64,000 nucleotides of DNA. Source: Pachypanchax playfairii (taxonomy: Eukaryota > Chordata > Actinopteri > Cyprinodontiformes > Aplocheilidae). Shown here one piece after another: positions 32,688 to 46,790 of this stretch. Every line of letters starts with the position of its first letter. Position 1 is the first letter of the stretch. The notes under the pieces were generated by a model. The model was not told where the DNA came from. It ran no database searches and saw only the letters and a program-made list of their open reading frames with translations. Made by a program: the position numbers and the translations under genes. The DNA is taken from NCBI GenBank assembly GCA_006937955.1, contig SSNP01000008.1:4696796-4760795 (forward strand), given 5' to 3'.

Positions 32688-34138
32688 AACTTGGGGACTG
32701 TTAAATGTTACAGAACATACACATTGTCCTTGTTTATGTAATCTGATACGCTGTAGTGTGAAAGAAAACACTAAGACTGAACACAAAAACACCTAACGAG
32801 AGATTAGACCCAGTGTTTTGTTGATGGAAAAACATAAAAATGTATGATTTAAGACAGGTTTTATTTTGAGTTAAAATAATCCAAAAATTTGGCCCGAAAG
32901 CAGAAATTATAATCAGGCAGAAAATTTAGGATTTCCTAAATGTCTTTAATGAAAACATCAGTACTGTTTTCTCCCTTCTCTAAAAAAAAAAAAAAAAAGA
33001 ATATAATCAATCATATGTATTTTAAAAAGAGCAATAAAAATCAAAAGAATTAAGACACAAACAAAAAGTATATATTTTTACTCTCTGCTCTCGCAGTGGC
33101 CTCTTTTGGCTCACGTTCTGTGTACAGAATGAAATTATCTCCTAATATAAAGATATATAAATGGATGCAGGTTTGTTGTAGAAGCAATAACATGAATCGT
33201 CTTTGTTTCTGAGCTTTTGGGTCACAGCAGGTTGTTCCTTGTCTAGTCTGTCTGCTTGTAAAGTGAAGACTTTAATGTGCCTTAGCAAAGCAAAGGGATG
33301 CAGGAAACAAAGCGCCAGCTGGAGCGTCTTCATCTTTTAATATTTTCATTTTCAATTTGGCCAAATTTAAACTTCTAAACTGCAGACAAGCAGTCTGCAG
33401 CTGTCCGTCATGCAGCACTTCACTTCACGTTAGACTGTTTAGATTCGCAGGAAGTGATAATGACACTGCAGGACAAACATGGATTAGTCTTGAATATTTC
33501 GTTCTGCTGTGGTCTTAACTTGTATATACTCTCACCTGAAATCAGTTGTCACCTGTATAATTCATTTATCTATTTGAAAATGTGCAAAATACTTAAATGA
33601 TCAATCTGTTCCATCAGCAGCGAAAACATGAACACATACCAGCAGCAGCTGCACATGTGCAATATTTGGTTGGATGAAAACTGAAGATCTGCACATTTTA
33701 AGTTACTTGCTTATATTTTATCTTGTATAAGAAAGAGTTCCATGTGTCGTGGATGTAAATTAAAAAAATGCACGTTTAAGCATCAAACCAAACGATTTGC
33801 TGAATGAACTAGCAGCCTGCACATCCTCATGCTGAACTGCATCCAGGCTTCACCGTCGGTGTCACCTCTCTCTGATCTGCAGTATTTTTAAGCTTATCCC
33901 CTAATGTTTATTTTTTATCTTTATTTAGTTGATGAGTAAATCTAAGATGAGTCTCTTATAGCAGGATCTTTGAGGCTGAGCTCATATTTCAGGCGGTTTT
34001 AACGGGATAGGCGGGGAATGAAAATATTTTGCATCTGTACTGTATTTATTGTAATATTCATCTGGACACTATCCAGAATATAGTTTCATTTGATGTTTAA
34101 ATGCAATGACATTTACTATCACATACTGTATGTTTATA

Positions 34139-34144
34139 AATAAA
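34139..34144 (+). terminator. limch1: limch1 candidate polyadenylation signal, distal
   Basis: AATAAA in AT-rich sequence, about 1.57 kb after the stop, before the region that should be phox2b 3' UTR on the other strand. Confidence 0.35.
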
Positions 34145-34159
34145 ACATTATAAATGAAA

Positions 34160-34820
34160 GCAAAAGTTTTATTTTTCTTCGTGAAAAAATTCCTCTCAAA
34201 ATATTTTTAATGACCAAATAAAGTTTAATAATCTGTTGAAATGTGGCAGATAACTGCTTAAAACTTCAAGATGTTCAGCAAGTTCAAATAAGAGAAGAAG
34301 CAAATTCCTACTGACTGCAGCAACGATTTATTAAATGAACATTTGCACTGTTAAGACGGTCGATGTTGAGCTGCTCCTCATCATCGGGAAACATAGTCAT
34401 GATACCACAGAATCCCAGATCTTGATGCTCAAGAAAATAATAAAATTTCTTAAGATGAATAAATTCAATATCAGGTCTTTTAAATTGGAATGAATTTATT
34501 TACTTGGTTAAAAATTGTGATGAAGGTTTGGACAGGAAGAAATACAATATTCATGAGAACCTGGACTTAAACCTGGGCAGATGGACGAAGTTCAGTTTTC
34601 ACCGTTTCCTCATAAAAAGCCTAAAATTGGTCATAAACATGGAGTTCCATTAGATTCACACAAAATGCAATCTGAGATCATTGTTTCTCGAAACAACATC
34701 TCAAACTTCATGTCAAAAAATTTATTTTTATCAGCTTATTCACGATCTAAAACTTCAAATACTCAAGGTTTTTTAATAAGGCAATGGTTTATTGATAAGT
34801 GAACTTGAAATTGTTCTAAA
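34160..34820. other. Short space between convergent limch1 and phox2b
   Basis: About 0.6 kb of AT-rich sequence between the likely transcript ends of the two tail-to-tail genes. A short open frame (34581-34802) has no similarity or context that supports it. Confidence 0.5.
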
Positions 34821-34825
34821 TTATT

Positions 34826-36221
34826 TTTATTATATCCACTTTGGGGTTTTAGACTGAAAGTGTATTTGTTCATGTGGAGCTGCCCTTGGTGCTGAATTTA
34901 CAGGCTCTTCATTTTGTTATAATAATTACAAAAGAAATGGAACAAACTGTGATAATTATCTTAAAAACGTGTAAAATGGAGAATTATTCCTGTATTACTG
35001 TGTTGATTTACCCAAAAGAAAACATGACGAAAACAAAGTCAACTAATATTTTTTTTTATCATCAACAATCATTTCAATGGTACACCTGGAAAACTATGTG
35101 CACATGTAGAAATATTTCCTTCTTAAATATAAGCATTCATTACCTACATATAAATAACTTTCAGGTCTTGGACAAAACATGTTACATAATGCTCACAAAA
35201 TGGGAGGAAAATTATTGTAAAATTTGACAAAGAGACAACATGCAAATTATATAGAAATAAATACAATGTTTTCATCCGTTCCCCTTTTTTTTTACCCAAA
35301 ATAAATTCTTCAAAGGGAATTTAGTAAAACATCAAAAAGACTTGCATGATCGATCTACAGGGAGTATGGCCTATGGTTCAACTCTAAGAGACAATAATAC
35401 GTAGTAACACTATACAATCTGAGCCACAAAACACTGCCGTAGAAAGACACACAAAACATACAGATTTCCTGTCGGAGGTGAACATTGCAATAGTTTGTGC
35501 CTTTTTTATCTCGAGGAAATAAGTGTGTTTATATCGATAATTTAAAGAAACTAAACTCTCAGCAGCCCTAGAAACAAAAAACACAGCTGTAAGAGACCAC
35601 GTCCACGCAGCAGATTGTTTACAGTGAACAAAAAAAAGCTCTGAGTCAGCGTGTTGGAGATTTTGTGGATTTGTGGGAGAAGAACTTGTTAAACGTCTCT
35701 GTATCAAACTTAACAGCTGTTGATCTCTGATGTTTGATGTGACCTAAAGAGGCTCCTTTGCGCGCTCCTGGCACCACGCGTTTCCAGTGCGTCATCGTTT
35801 GTTTTTCCTCATAAATTAGACCAAAATAAACATCTAAACAAGTCATTTGTTCATTAGTTTTCTTTAAAATAGTCTGAAGTATTATGTGTTTTGTGTTCTT
35901 ATAGTTTAAACGTCTTCACTTTGTAACAAATAGGCCTGTGTATACCGATGAAAACATGAAACAGTCCAATGTGCATTTGTCTAAAATAGAAAATAAAAGC
36001 TTTATGTGACAGTCTGACTTGTCTAGATGAATATTTTACAGTAAAAATGCTCACAGGGAACAGCGCAGGCCATAAAAATAAAATAATCGTGTTCATCTTT
36101 TCTTTAACTGCTTTTTGTCCTCAGTTCTGTGGGTGTTTGATTGTTTTTCAGTCTGCGGAGAAGAAGGAAACGCTTCTCTTTCCGTCTGCTCTGTTTTTTC
36201 TTCCCCATCTCAGAAGCTTCA
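34826..36221 (-). other. phox2b: phox2b 3' UTR (probable extent)
   Basis: Sequence downstream of the phox2b stop on the minus strand. AATAAA occurs on that strand at 34826-34831 and again at 34721-34726, giving a 3' UTR of about 1.4-1.5 kb. No coding sequence is seen. The end is inferred from the signals only. Confidence 0.5.
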
Positions 36222-38064
<1,843 letters not shown>

Positions 38065-38290
38065 TTGAGAAGACTCGTTAGAGGTTGAAAGTTGCACTTT
38101 CCTAGAAAAATTTCAAAGAAAAGCACCCCCAAAAAAAGGTTTGAATGAAAAAAATAATTAAAATAAAACTGAGGAGGACGAGCTGTCTGAGTTTATGGGA
38201 ACGATGACTTGTTTGGTTTGAACTGGTTAGAAAAAAGGCTGGATGGTGAGTAGATGTTCACTGCTCCGCGCCTGCTCCAAAACTGGCCTC

Positions 38291-38298
38291 CTTTATAG
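38291..38298 (-). promoter_or_regulatory. phox2b: phox2b TATA-like box
   Basis: On the minus strand the string reads CTATAAAG within GGTTCCTATAAAGGAGG. It lies about 230 bp before the ATG, which would give a 5' UTR near 200 bp. The transcription start was not observed. Confidence 0.6.
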
Positions 38299-38299
38299 G

Positions 38300-38570
38300 A
38301 ACCTAGCCCTGTTTTATGAAAAGCCCCCTAAGAGCCGCCTAGCCCGAGGTCTCTAGAGCATATAGTCCTCATAATAAACTTGGCTCTTTCCGCTTGGACA
38401 ATAGCAAAGCGTTTGGTCTTATTGCTAGCGCTTTTTTACATGACAATAACTCATCAGTCTATTGGGCTGGCACTGGGGGCCCGGGCTGTCCAACCTCCCT
38501 ATCATTGATCCCCTGCATCTCTAATTAGAATTTAATACCACACCATTACGCAGCCCTCCACCGCCGCCCA
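38300..38570 (-). promoter_or_regulatory. phox2b: phox2b proximal promoter region
   Basis: A complex block directly upstream of the TATA-like box. It contains a CCAAT on the minus strand (around 38459-38463), a SOX-like GGACAATAG (38397-38405), and an ATTA-rich part CTCTAATTAGAATTTAATAC (38519-38538). The sites fit a regulated neural promoter but are motif matches only. Confidence 0.45.
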
Positions 38571-40560
38571 CCCCTCTACCCATCCACCCCACTCCTCTCC
38601 AACCAACATCTTGCCCTTTAATTCAATCACACCACTTGGAAATAATGAAAGTTGGGTGACGATTCTCCCTGATCCAATTTTCTCCAAGCTTTTAAGCCTT
38701 TTAAGCGACCGTATACCTTGGACAGGATTTCACAGAGTATTCCCACTCTGCCTCTTCTTTCTGTCCGTATGCTCGACGGTTTTTTTTTTCTTGCTGTTTT
38801 TGACTCAGATGTTCTGCACTGAAGCGGTAAAACATGTCAATTTTTATCCGTTAAAATGCCTGTTTTTACGAGCAGGAATCTGTTTCAAGTGCACTTGAAT
38901 TTAACACAATCGCTTATTTGTTTCAGCGCGCGAGAACTCGCTGAAATGAGCGAATATGTTCTCAGCTGAATTATTTCATATCGAACTGCAGCTTGTTTTG
39001 CACCAGAAAACAGAGAAATGACTCATTCAGGTGCAACCTGTCCCCCACACGTATCCAATCACACGAAGAAGAGCACCATAAACTTTTTTTTTTATTTGTT
39101 TTATTTTGTCTTGTTTTTTAGCCTGGAACAGATTTATAAAAGGTTGAAACTGGACAAATTTGCTATTCTTGTTAGAGGAAAACACATAAAAACTCATTTC
39201 AATAAATGAAAACTCCATTAATTTCTCATTAAAACCCAACATAACATTCAACATTTGGTTTTAAACCACAATCTGCCTTTAAAAAACAATAAAACGCACA
39301 ACTTTGGCCCCTGTTTTGTCTTTATCACGGCTGTATAATCGCTGTTAAACTTCCGGCTGTGTTTTTATGATTCAAATGACTTCATAATTGTCTTTATTAC
39401 TCTCATTATTCCGTTATTTGGCAAATAAAATCTTTGTAATGAAAGTAACGAACTGGTGAGGCAGTCATCGGACCTCTTAGGCTCCTAATATTGGCTGAGT
39501 GGTTAATTTGGTTTGTGTAATAAGGTGAGCCGTTTTGTTTGGTGCCTTTACACACACCGCCTTTCTTTTTATTCCTTTTATTCATTGAATCGATTTGGAC
39601 TTTTTATTGTTGAGTCTTCCACAGAAAGAACAACAGTAATTATGGCTGTTTGGTGTTTAAACGCATTCATCTGGTCATGTGATTGAAACATTACTGTAAT
39701 ATTGTTATAATAATCCAACAGGGATCATTCTTTACCTGAACTGCTGGAACGTGTGAGTTCGGGATCAGTTTGGATATGAAACATCTTCCTCTCACATGTT
39801 CAGTTTTGAATTTTAAAAGATATTTTGCTTTGACATGTTTCTGAGCTGCCTTTGACTTATTTTGATCACATTTTAGCTCAATATTTTACTTTATTTTTCT
39901 ACTTTCTTGTAGAAAACAAGAAAAATGCTGAAATTCAAGGAAAATGGGAGATTTGCTATAATAAGAGGTCAGTGTTTCTCAACTTTTATATCTCTATAAC
40001 AAACTGAAGCTAATGATTCTTTACTTTCTTATTCAAATTAAACCGTAAAAAACTAGTCTGTCTTTTTAAATAGTCACATAACAAAAAATAAAGCATGTAT
40101 TTTATGTCCAATGTGTATTCTTCAGTTAGAAATATAGACATATTCTTTCTACAGGTTGCAAGATGCAGTTTCACAAATATTTGTTTAAAAATTGCTCATA
40201 TCGATTGTTGTTGTTTTTTATTTTGTCTTTTTTTTTTGTTTCTATTTTTTCCACAGCTGTTGACGCCTTGTTGCTGTGTGTTTTTCTCTCTCTCTCTCTC
40301 TCTCTCTTTGTTGTTTTCTTTTTTCATTGTCTCCTCAGAGACGAACAGAAAACGTCAATTCTTTACTGACACTACCCGGTTCCTATTATGTAAATGTTTT
40401 CTTTTTTATCTCCTCTTTCTACACACAAGCTGAGACCCAAAAGTTGTACCAAATGGTTAATTTGATTATTGAAACCAAAGAGCCAAATGGTTCACCGTCC
40501 TCCCTCCACGCGTCTGGCAGCGAGAAAAGAAACCATCTCTGGGAATTAATCTAATAACGC
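38570..40560. other. Non-coding, upstream of phox2b
   Basis: No gene is seen. It holds AT-rich filler, a TC microsatellite (about 40287-40308) and one complex patch at 39430-39580 (around TCCTAATATTGGCTGAGTGG and GTGTAATAAGGTGAGCCG) that could be regulatory. Confidence 0.6.
40287..40308. repeat. (TC)n microsatellite
   Basis: A run of about eleven TC units inside a longer pyrimidine-rich stretch. Confidence 0.9.
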
Positions 40561-40569
40561 TCAAAGAAA

Positions 40570-41440
40570 CGAGAAGTCTTTTCTGATATTTTGCCGAGGC
40601 AAATACAATTATAGCTTTTAGCCATCGGTTTCTTTCACTGAAGCCGCTCTTTATTCGTGCGCACTGTGGCCCAGTCCCTCCACCACAGTCCACCAGCTAT
40701 TGAAACGCCCCCTCTTTTATACTTTCAACATCTTTTAATTCTTTCAGCTGGTTCGGGCGAGGCGAAAGGCCGCAGTATTCCATTTGATGTTAGACTTTTG
40801 AACTAAAAACATCAGACTCGGCAGTTTGAAATGATTCCAGTGTTTTAAACATTCGGGTTGTAGTGATTTACAGTAACACAATGCTATTTTAATTCAAATA
40901 AAATGGTAATTAAATCGTAATTATATGGCCAATAAAGGATCTAAACTATAAAGCATTACTTAAATAAATCAGGAAAATGCGATGTGTGCAAGACCCTAAG
41001 TTCCCCTGGCAAGTGCCGAACAATAGCCGGGATATGTATGGAACTCCTCTCTATTTAGTGCGCACTATCGTTGCTCAGCAATATAGGAATGCGGGTCGAC
41101 AGGAGGGACAAAAAGAGGAACAAAATCCCATTGTCTCCGGATGGATTGGATGGATCCACTCCCCTGAAAACGCAAAGAAACAGAGGAGGCTAAAGAGAGG
41201 GAGAAAGATGGGAGGGTCCGCTGTCACATTTCACCTCCGATGTCTCACTCCTCCGCCCGAGGAAATCCTGCTCTTATCAAAACGGTTATTAATAAGGCCG
41301 CGTGTTCCAAAGGAGGGGCTCGGGAGCAGATAAAAAATTCATTTTAAGGGGGCTCTCATGGCAATTTAGTCTGATGTCTCAATTTGACATGATGAATAAA
41401 GGCGAGCTGAGCTGGAGATTTTTAAAAATCTTGTTTCAAG
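40570..41440. promoter_or_regulatory. Candidate phox2b upstream enhancer block 1
   Basis: A dense, balanced-composition island 2.5-3.4 kb above the promoter. It includes CTCTATTTAGTGCGCACTAT, CTTATCAAAACGGTTATTAA and GGCAATTTAGTCTGATGTCT. It has open frames (for example 40977-41333) but no splice sites or domain, as expected for a conserved non-coding element rather than a gene. Conservation is predicted, not measured. Confidence 0.45.
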
Positions 41441-41559
41441 AAATCTAGTTTGAAACATATTTATCCAAAACATTTAAAATATGCTGTTACAAGTAAATCA
41501 CTTGTAACCTGAATTATGTTCTTTTTGTTGAACTTTTAAATTTTAAAACTGAAAAAAAG

Positions 41560-41900
41560 GAAAGGTCGTGGATGGGAGAATCTTTAAGTTGTTCCAGGCT
41601 GGTGCGTAAAAAGCGCACCGCGTTTCCAAGCGCACAGATGGAAAGTGACATCTGGAGAAGGGGCTCAATTCAATTAGAAGCTGTTTTGTTGGTGTCTGCA
41701 GACGAAAAATGTGCAGTACAAAGAACGCCAGGTTTTCAGCCTCGTGTGTGCAAGTTCGTTCTGGTTTTTGGCAAATTTTAAAAAATCTGTTGCACCTTTA
41801 TTCTGACGTGGTGCGTCACTGATTGCGTCAGGGTGGAAATGATTAAGATAAACCACTCGCCCTCATCAGTACAATTATTACTGAAATGAGTTTAAATCCT
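41560..41900. promoter_or_regulatory. Candidate regulatory block 2
   Basis: Island with GTGCGTAAAAAGCGCACCGC (a near-palindromic GTGCG...CGCAC), GGGCTCAATTCAATTAGAAG and GTCACTGATTGCGTCAGG. No coding signal. Confidence 0.35.
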
Positions 41901-42029
41901 TAGAGCTTTAAATAAAGTTTGCATAAGGGGTCTAATGACAAGTAAGTGAAGGAACAGAGGAAAGAAAGACCGATTCAGAGAGATAACAACCTTTTAATTC
42001 GTCCAAATTAAAATAAAGAAATAGCTACT

Positions 42030-42670
42030 TAACATCTTTTCCGCGGTATTTATCTATTCTTGCGGGCTGCACCCTGAGTTTTGTGCAATATTTCCATGCT
42101 ATCCGACATGAACTCGTGGAACTATCATCCAGACTCTGCAGATCCTGGAGAGCTTGGCTTGTCTCTCCTGCCCTCAACGGCCCCTCCGAGCCTTTATCTC
42201 TGCTTCCCGAGTGACCAAGAGACCAGCCAGCGGATTAACATAAAAATCTTATTCTGGGGGATAAGATTAGGAAACATATTACCCTCAAACGCGGCCTTGG
42301 CACGAGCGAGAGCCAGGCAAGGAATCAATTACTAAATTACTCCAACCTCTAAGTCGACATTAACGCAGAGAAATGCCATCGACCGGTTCTGAAATAAGAT
42401 TTCGCTAAGATGTGATCATTAAATCTCTTGCCAGTGTTCAAGAATTTGATTCATAAAATCGTCTGAAATGAGATGGAATTAAATTCTTATCGGGGCTCTT
42501 GTCATCGTTTCATCCCGCGCTGTTTAACGGTGGTCAATGGCCTTCATGAGATTTTCCCTGTAAATAAACTTAGTAATCGAATCCGCCTCTCCACGACACA
42601 TTGTTCGCTTGTTATTAATTTATTGCAGTCATGCAGGCGGACGGATGGGGGCATGCAGGCCTGAGTCTGC
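42030..42670. promoter_or_regulatory. Candidate regulatory block 3
   Basis: A 640-bp complex stretch with CTTATTCTGGGGGATAAGAT, TGTGATCATTAAATCTCTTG and GAGATGGAATTAAATTCTTA. No coding signal on either strand despite moderate GC. Confidence 0.4.
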
Positions 42671-42819
42671 TGATGGAGGCGCTGCTGCTCTGAATGTTCA
42701 CAGACTCAAACCAATACTGCGTTTTGTTTTACTCAGTTAAGCTGCAACATGCTTCTGGATGAAATATCATCTGTCTTTTTTCTGTTCTTGACTTTTTTAG
42801 CTCGCTGCATTTGAATCGG

Positions 42820-43240
42820 GTCAAGGCATATTTTATTTAGCACAGTCCACTGGCAGTATCCCCCACCCAGGCATTAGCAATTGACAATTATTAGCCTCGG
42901 TCTCATAAATCAGCTGCGTGACCCGTTATTATTGTTGAATTGAATAGCTGTTGGGGAAGTGAGGGTCAGTGTCATTAACTTGCCTCCATAGCACCCCCTC
43001 CTCTCCCCCACGCCACCCTCGGGCCCCCTGAAGGCATTTGGCCTCTCTATACAAGGACCTGCTGGCTAATAATGCCGTGTGGTCGGACCAAAAGCTTAAT
43101 CACACATGCATTAAGCGGCAGACAGCGGCCTTTTGTGTGCACGTAGGTTTACTGGAATTAAGCGATTAATGGTCATCTGAGCGGCAGGCGACAAGGCGGC
43201 GCATCGAGAATGATGGAACGTTTTTTAATGCCAAAACACG
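42820..43240. promoter_or_regulatory. Candidate regulatory block 4 (strongest)
   Basis: A 420-bp island with many homeodomain-type cores: GGCATTAGCAATTGACAATT, CTGGCTAATAATGCCG, AGCTTAATCACACATGCATT, GAATTAAGCGATTAATGGTC. Low repeat content and tight packing of TAAT/ATTA cores make it a good enhancer candidate. Confidence 0.5.
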
Positions 43241-43319
43241 GAGGAGAGAGTCGAAGCGGAGGCGTCAGGGTGAAAGGAAGGAACGAAGGAAGGAAGGAGA
43301 CGGAGGGAGGTGGGGGCAG

Positions 43320-43740
43320 GCAGCAATTACAGTAGTCCATGTTTCCCAATCCATCATAAAACGTCAAGGTCATTGTGGATTATATTGATTATGATACAAC
43401 GCTTTGTGATGCTTATTATACACCCCCTGCTTCCACATTATAATATGCAAAAAATGCCACATGTAAACACCTGCTATCAATTTCTAAAGCTGCTAATTTG
43501 CTTCGCCTCGCGGTTCCTCCCCCTTTTCTCACTTTCATATCCCTTTGATGTGAACACGTGGCCTCACATTACTCACATTAGACTATTTTGCCTGCAGCCT
43601 TCATCTGCATAAACCACCAGGCAGCTCACATGAATTATGTTTTTCATATAGTCAAAAGGGACGTAACAGAGTCCCCCCAAACCCTGGCGCGCGCACAACA
43701 CAGCCTCCCAAATATATTGTTTCTTATACAAATGTGGTGT
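43320..43740. promoter_or_regulatory. Candidate regulatory block 5
   Basis: Contains CAATCCATCATAAAACGTCA, CCTTTGATGTGAACACGTGG (with an E-box CACGTG) and CACATGAATTATGTTTTTCA. It lies directly after block 4 and may form one unit with it. Confidence 0.4.
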
Positions 43741-45230
43741 CAGTGCTGTTAATTAACTTATCAAAAACACATCTGAGTAATGGGGTACTGTAACAATACT
43801 GATGTCATAACGTTAGACTAACAGATCAGTGAACAGGTGCACTTCCTGCTTTATTCACCTGTTAATGTCAGAAAATCTCCAGTTTGATGGGTATAAAGTC
43901 TGTTTTATTCATTTTATTAAAAAGTGAATGTGAGCGTGTGTCAACACACATAAAGCTGAAAGTTGTTTGTATCACCTTTACCTCTGGCTGATGTTTCTTA
44001 CCTGGTTGGACAAAAGGATTCACTGTAGAAAGAAGCAGTCTGACGGTTTACATGGTGCTCTGCTGCTCATCTGTCTGACACATTTAAACTCACCAAGTCA
44101 TGAAAGCAGTGACCATTCAAACAAATAAGTTTAAAGTGTGAAGCAGTTTTTAAATTCCAATCTCATTCAAATCAAACATCCATGAGGACTTCATCTCACT
44201 TTGTTCCCAAAACAAAATCTCTTCAAGGACTTATCAAGGACTTACGTATAAAAGATGAATACCTATAATCCAGAATTTATATTAAAACTCAGTTTATTCA
44301 GCTTGATAAAATCATCATAAATGATTTCTATTAGCACATTCTTTGGTAAAATCAAACCTCTTTTCATTTTTCAAATAAGAATTTATTTCAGATGTCTTTC
44401 AAGTGTGTTTTCTATTTATTTTGTGAGATGTCAAAGAATTTAAACCATTTACTTCTTACATCTATAGTGTCACACAGCAGTCTCAGTGGGTCACATGGTT
44501 CTACTTTTGTTGCTTAGCGCTGTTGTAAGTTGGAAATCGTAAACTTTTTAAAGTTCTCTTTCCTGATTAACTCTGACTCTAGGATATATTTTTTAATGAT
44601 ACCATGAAACAGACTTTTAATCTCCAGATTTTTATTGTTTCTTTTAAAAAACAGAAACATTCTGAAATCTTCAAATGACCAAACTGCATGTTGGACAAGA
44701 GGAAGTCAACTTTCTTTAATTTTATGCACACTCTGTTACGTTGGTCTCCTTCAGAGATGGCATCCACATTGACAGCAGAGGGTGATTTATATTGCCATGA
44801 CTACCATCCAATGGCAGAGCTTGTTGATCAATCAAAGCTAATTTGATTGGATGGTCGCCTTTAAGAACAGCCAGATGGGAGCCATCAAAGTATTCTGTCC
44901 ACTTCAGACTCTGATTCACTTCCTGTTCCCAGAAGGCCGCTGTCCGGACTCTGAAGGATGATACTGCACCACAGAGCCGGAAGAGAAAGATTCAGTGTTC
45001 TGGCTGAAATCAATACATGTGGATGGTAAACAAGAACATGCTCTGATTTATAACAGTTTATACAGTTTTTAATAAGCTTCCTGTTAGTAAGCTGCAGTCT
45101 CAGATGAAGATTTGACAAATTACTGCTGTATTTTTTTTTATTTTGTCACCAAATCAATAGACTTTATTCTACTTATTTGTTGAAAAATAAAAATTGCTGA
45201 ATTGCTTTTGCTTAATTTTGATACACACAC
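43740..45230. other. Non-coding stretch
   Basis: AT-rich sequence with one more complex patch at 44740-45000 (GCTAATTTGATTGGATGG). No gene or identified repeat is seen. Confidence 0.6.
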
Positions 45231-45271
45231 AGTTTCTCCTTCCTCAAGTTTTGGAGAAGTCTTCTAACCCA

Positions 45272-45360
45272 CCAATTTAAAATCAGGTGTGCTGGAGCTG
45301 AAGAAACATCTAATGCAAGATAGTAGCCTCCAAGTACCAGGATTGGACACCACTGCCTAG
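45272..45360 (+). repeat. Teleost interspersed repeat fragment (DNA-transposon-like)
   Basis: The order AATTTAAAATCAGGTGTGCT, GGAGCTGAAGAAACATCTAA, CCAAGTACCAGGATTGGACA matches a repeat frequent in fish genomes ('tcaggtgtgctggagcagrgaaacatctaaaacatgcagga ... ggaccaggattggacacc'). Confidence 0.65.
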
Positions 45361-45699
45361 GTAAATGCATAAATCCCAAAAACCTTTGATACAAACTGAA
45401 GTCATTGTTTTGATTACAATGTGTTTATAGATCTAGATTGGGCTTTAATGTATTTGAAAATGATTTTTAAAATAAAACTTTCAAGTTTCAGTTTTTTTTA
45501 TTTTACTTTTTATTTGCTTTAACCTGCAAAAAAGTTTTAATTTGACAGTATAGGATGTAATTTATTGTAACAGGCATAAAAATATATATTGTCAGTGTAT
45601 TAAAGCTCTGGCCTTTAGTTTTACATTTAAAAAGTTCTTGGAGTCAGTTGACAGTTCTTTTAAAGTAAACACTGAGATTGACATGCATTTCCAAATATG

Positions 45700-46010
45700 C
45701 TTTGTTTTGTTCTATCCAATCATTCAACCCACTCTGGGCCACGTGAAGCCAAACTGTGGCAGCCATCTTAGCAGTCTGAAAATAAATTGTGCCTTTCTGA
45801 GCTTCTGTTCTATCAGCATTGTTTCTGTGCCGTGTATCATCCCTCCTCTACCTCCCCTGTGGAAGCTTGACGTGACAAATAGCTGGATCTGCACTTTTCT
45901 GCAGCAAAACCAACCTGCCCCTCATCATCGCTGGGTGCAAATTTGATCAGAACACAACCAGAATCCCCCAGCTGCTTGATGATGAATTGGTATATTAGGA
46001 ACAATGTTTA
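45700..46010. promoter_or_regulatory. Candidate regulatory block 6
   Basis: Complex stretch with GTGGCAGCCATCTTAGCAGT, GAAGCTTGACGTGACAAATA and GATGATGAATTGGTATATTA. No coding signal. Confidence 0.35.
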
Positions 46011-46489
46011 TGCATCAGGCCAGAGCTCCCAAGAAAATGACAGTAAATTGCCTTTCAGACAAATCTCTGGTCTGGGAATCCACTGACTGTAGTGATGAAT
46101 TTAACCTTCTTCCTGGATCCCATGTGTTCCTGGAAACTTTGTCAAGAGAAGCCGATAATGTTCTTAATCGGTACAGATTTTCAAACAGTTTACTGTCAAT
46201 CTAGTAGATTTCTGTGTATTTCCTAATGAACAAAGGTGAGATGGAATGTAAGTAGTGAACATGTGAAGAAGGGTATTGATAGGACACGATGTCAAACTCC
46301 AAAGTATTACAGGAAGAACATCAAATTGCTTTTCATTAGTTTAAGACATTTGGAAAAACCTGGATTTGTCAGCTAATTACAACTGTTTATTGTCTTTTTA
46401 ATCCACTGTGTCGGGTGTAATGTCCTGTTGATAAAGTGAGCCTGTGAAGTCAGGAGTCGAACTCAGCTGTTCATATAGCTTTTATAAGA

Positions 46490-46790
46490 ATTAACGTCAG
46501 TGTAAGCTGGTCTTGCTTGGCCTGATCCAGGTCCAGGCTGAAGCCTCAGAATGGAAACCAATAGCCTTGGGCTCATAAAGTGCAGCGGCGAGAAGACAGA
46601 GGGAACCATAAGAGGAGCAATAAAGCTAATGTGATCAAAGAAAATGGCTCTCTGAATAGAGGAGGGATGAAAGCCATACCCCCGAAATCTGGGTGTGCAG
46701 GTCCTTCCAGAGGTGACAGTGTGATGAAGTTTCTATTGGATTTTCTGAGTGAAAGCAAAACAACCTTAAACCACCAGTACTTACATGTTG
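46490..46790. promoter_or_regulatory. Candidate regulatory block 7
   Basis: Island with GGAGCAATAAAGCTAATGTG, ATCAAAGAAAATGGCTCTCT and CCCCGAAATCTGGGTGTGCA. No coding signal. Confidence 0.38.

Larger units (their letters stand above)
32568..34160 (+). other. limch1: limch1 3' UTR (probable extent)
   Basis: There is no coding sequence after the stop. AATAAA at 32682-32687 is a possible proximal polyadenylation signal and AATAAA at 34139-34144 a distal one. Which is used cannot be told from sequence. Confidence 0.5.

Noticed and set aside
34581..35227. Two short plus-strand frames between limch1 and phox2b
   Set aside because: AT-rich, no similarity, and overlapping the likely phox2b 3' UTR on the other strand.
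38065..38097. Upstream in-frame extension of phox2b (11 codons before MYKMEY)
   Set aside because: The upstream start would be GTG (38095-38097 on the minus strand), not ATG. The ATG at 38064 gives the known Phox2b N-terminus.
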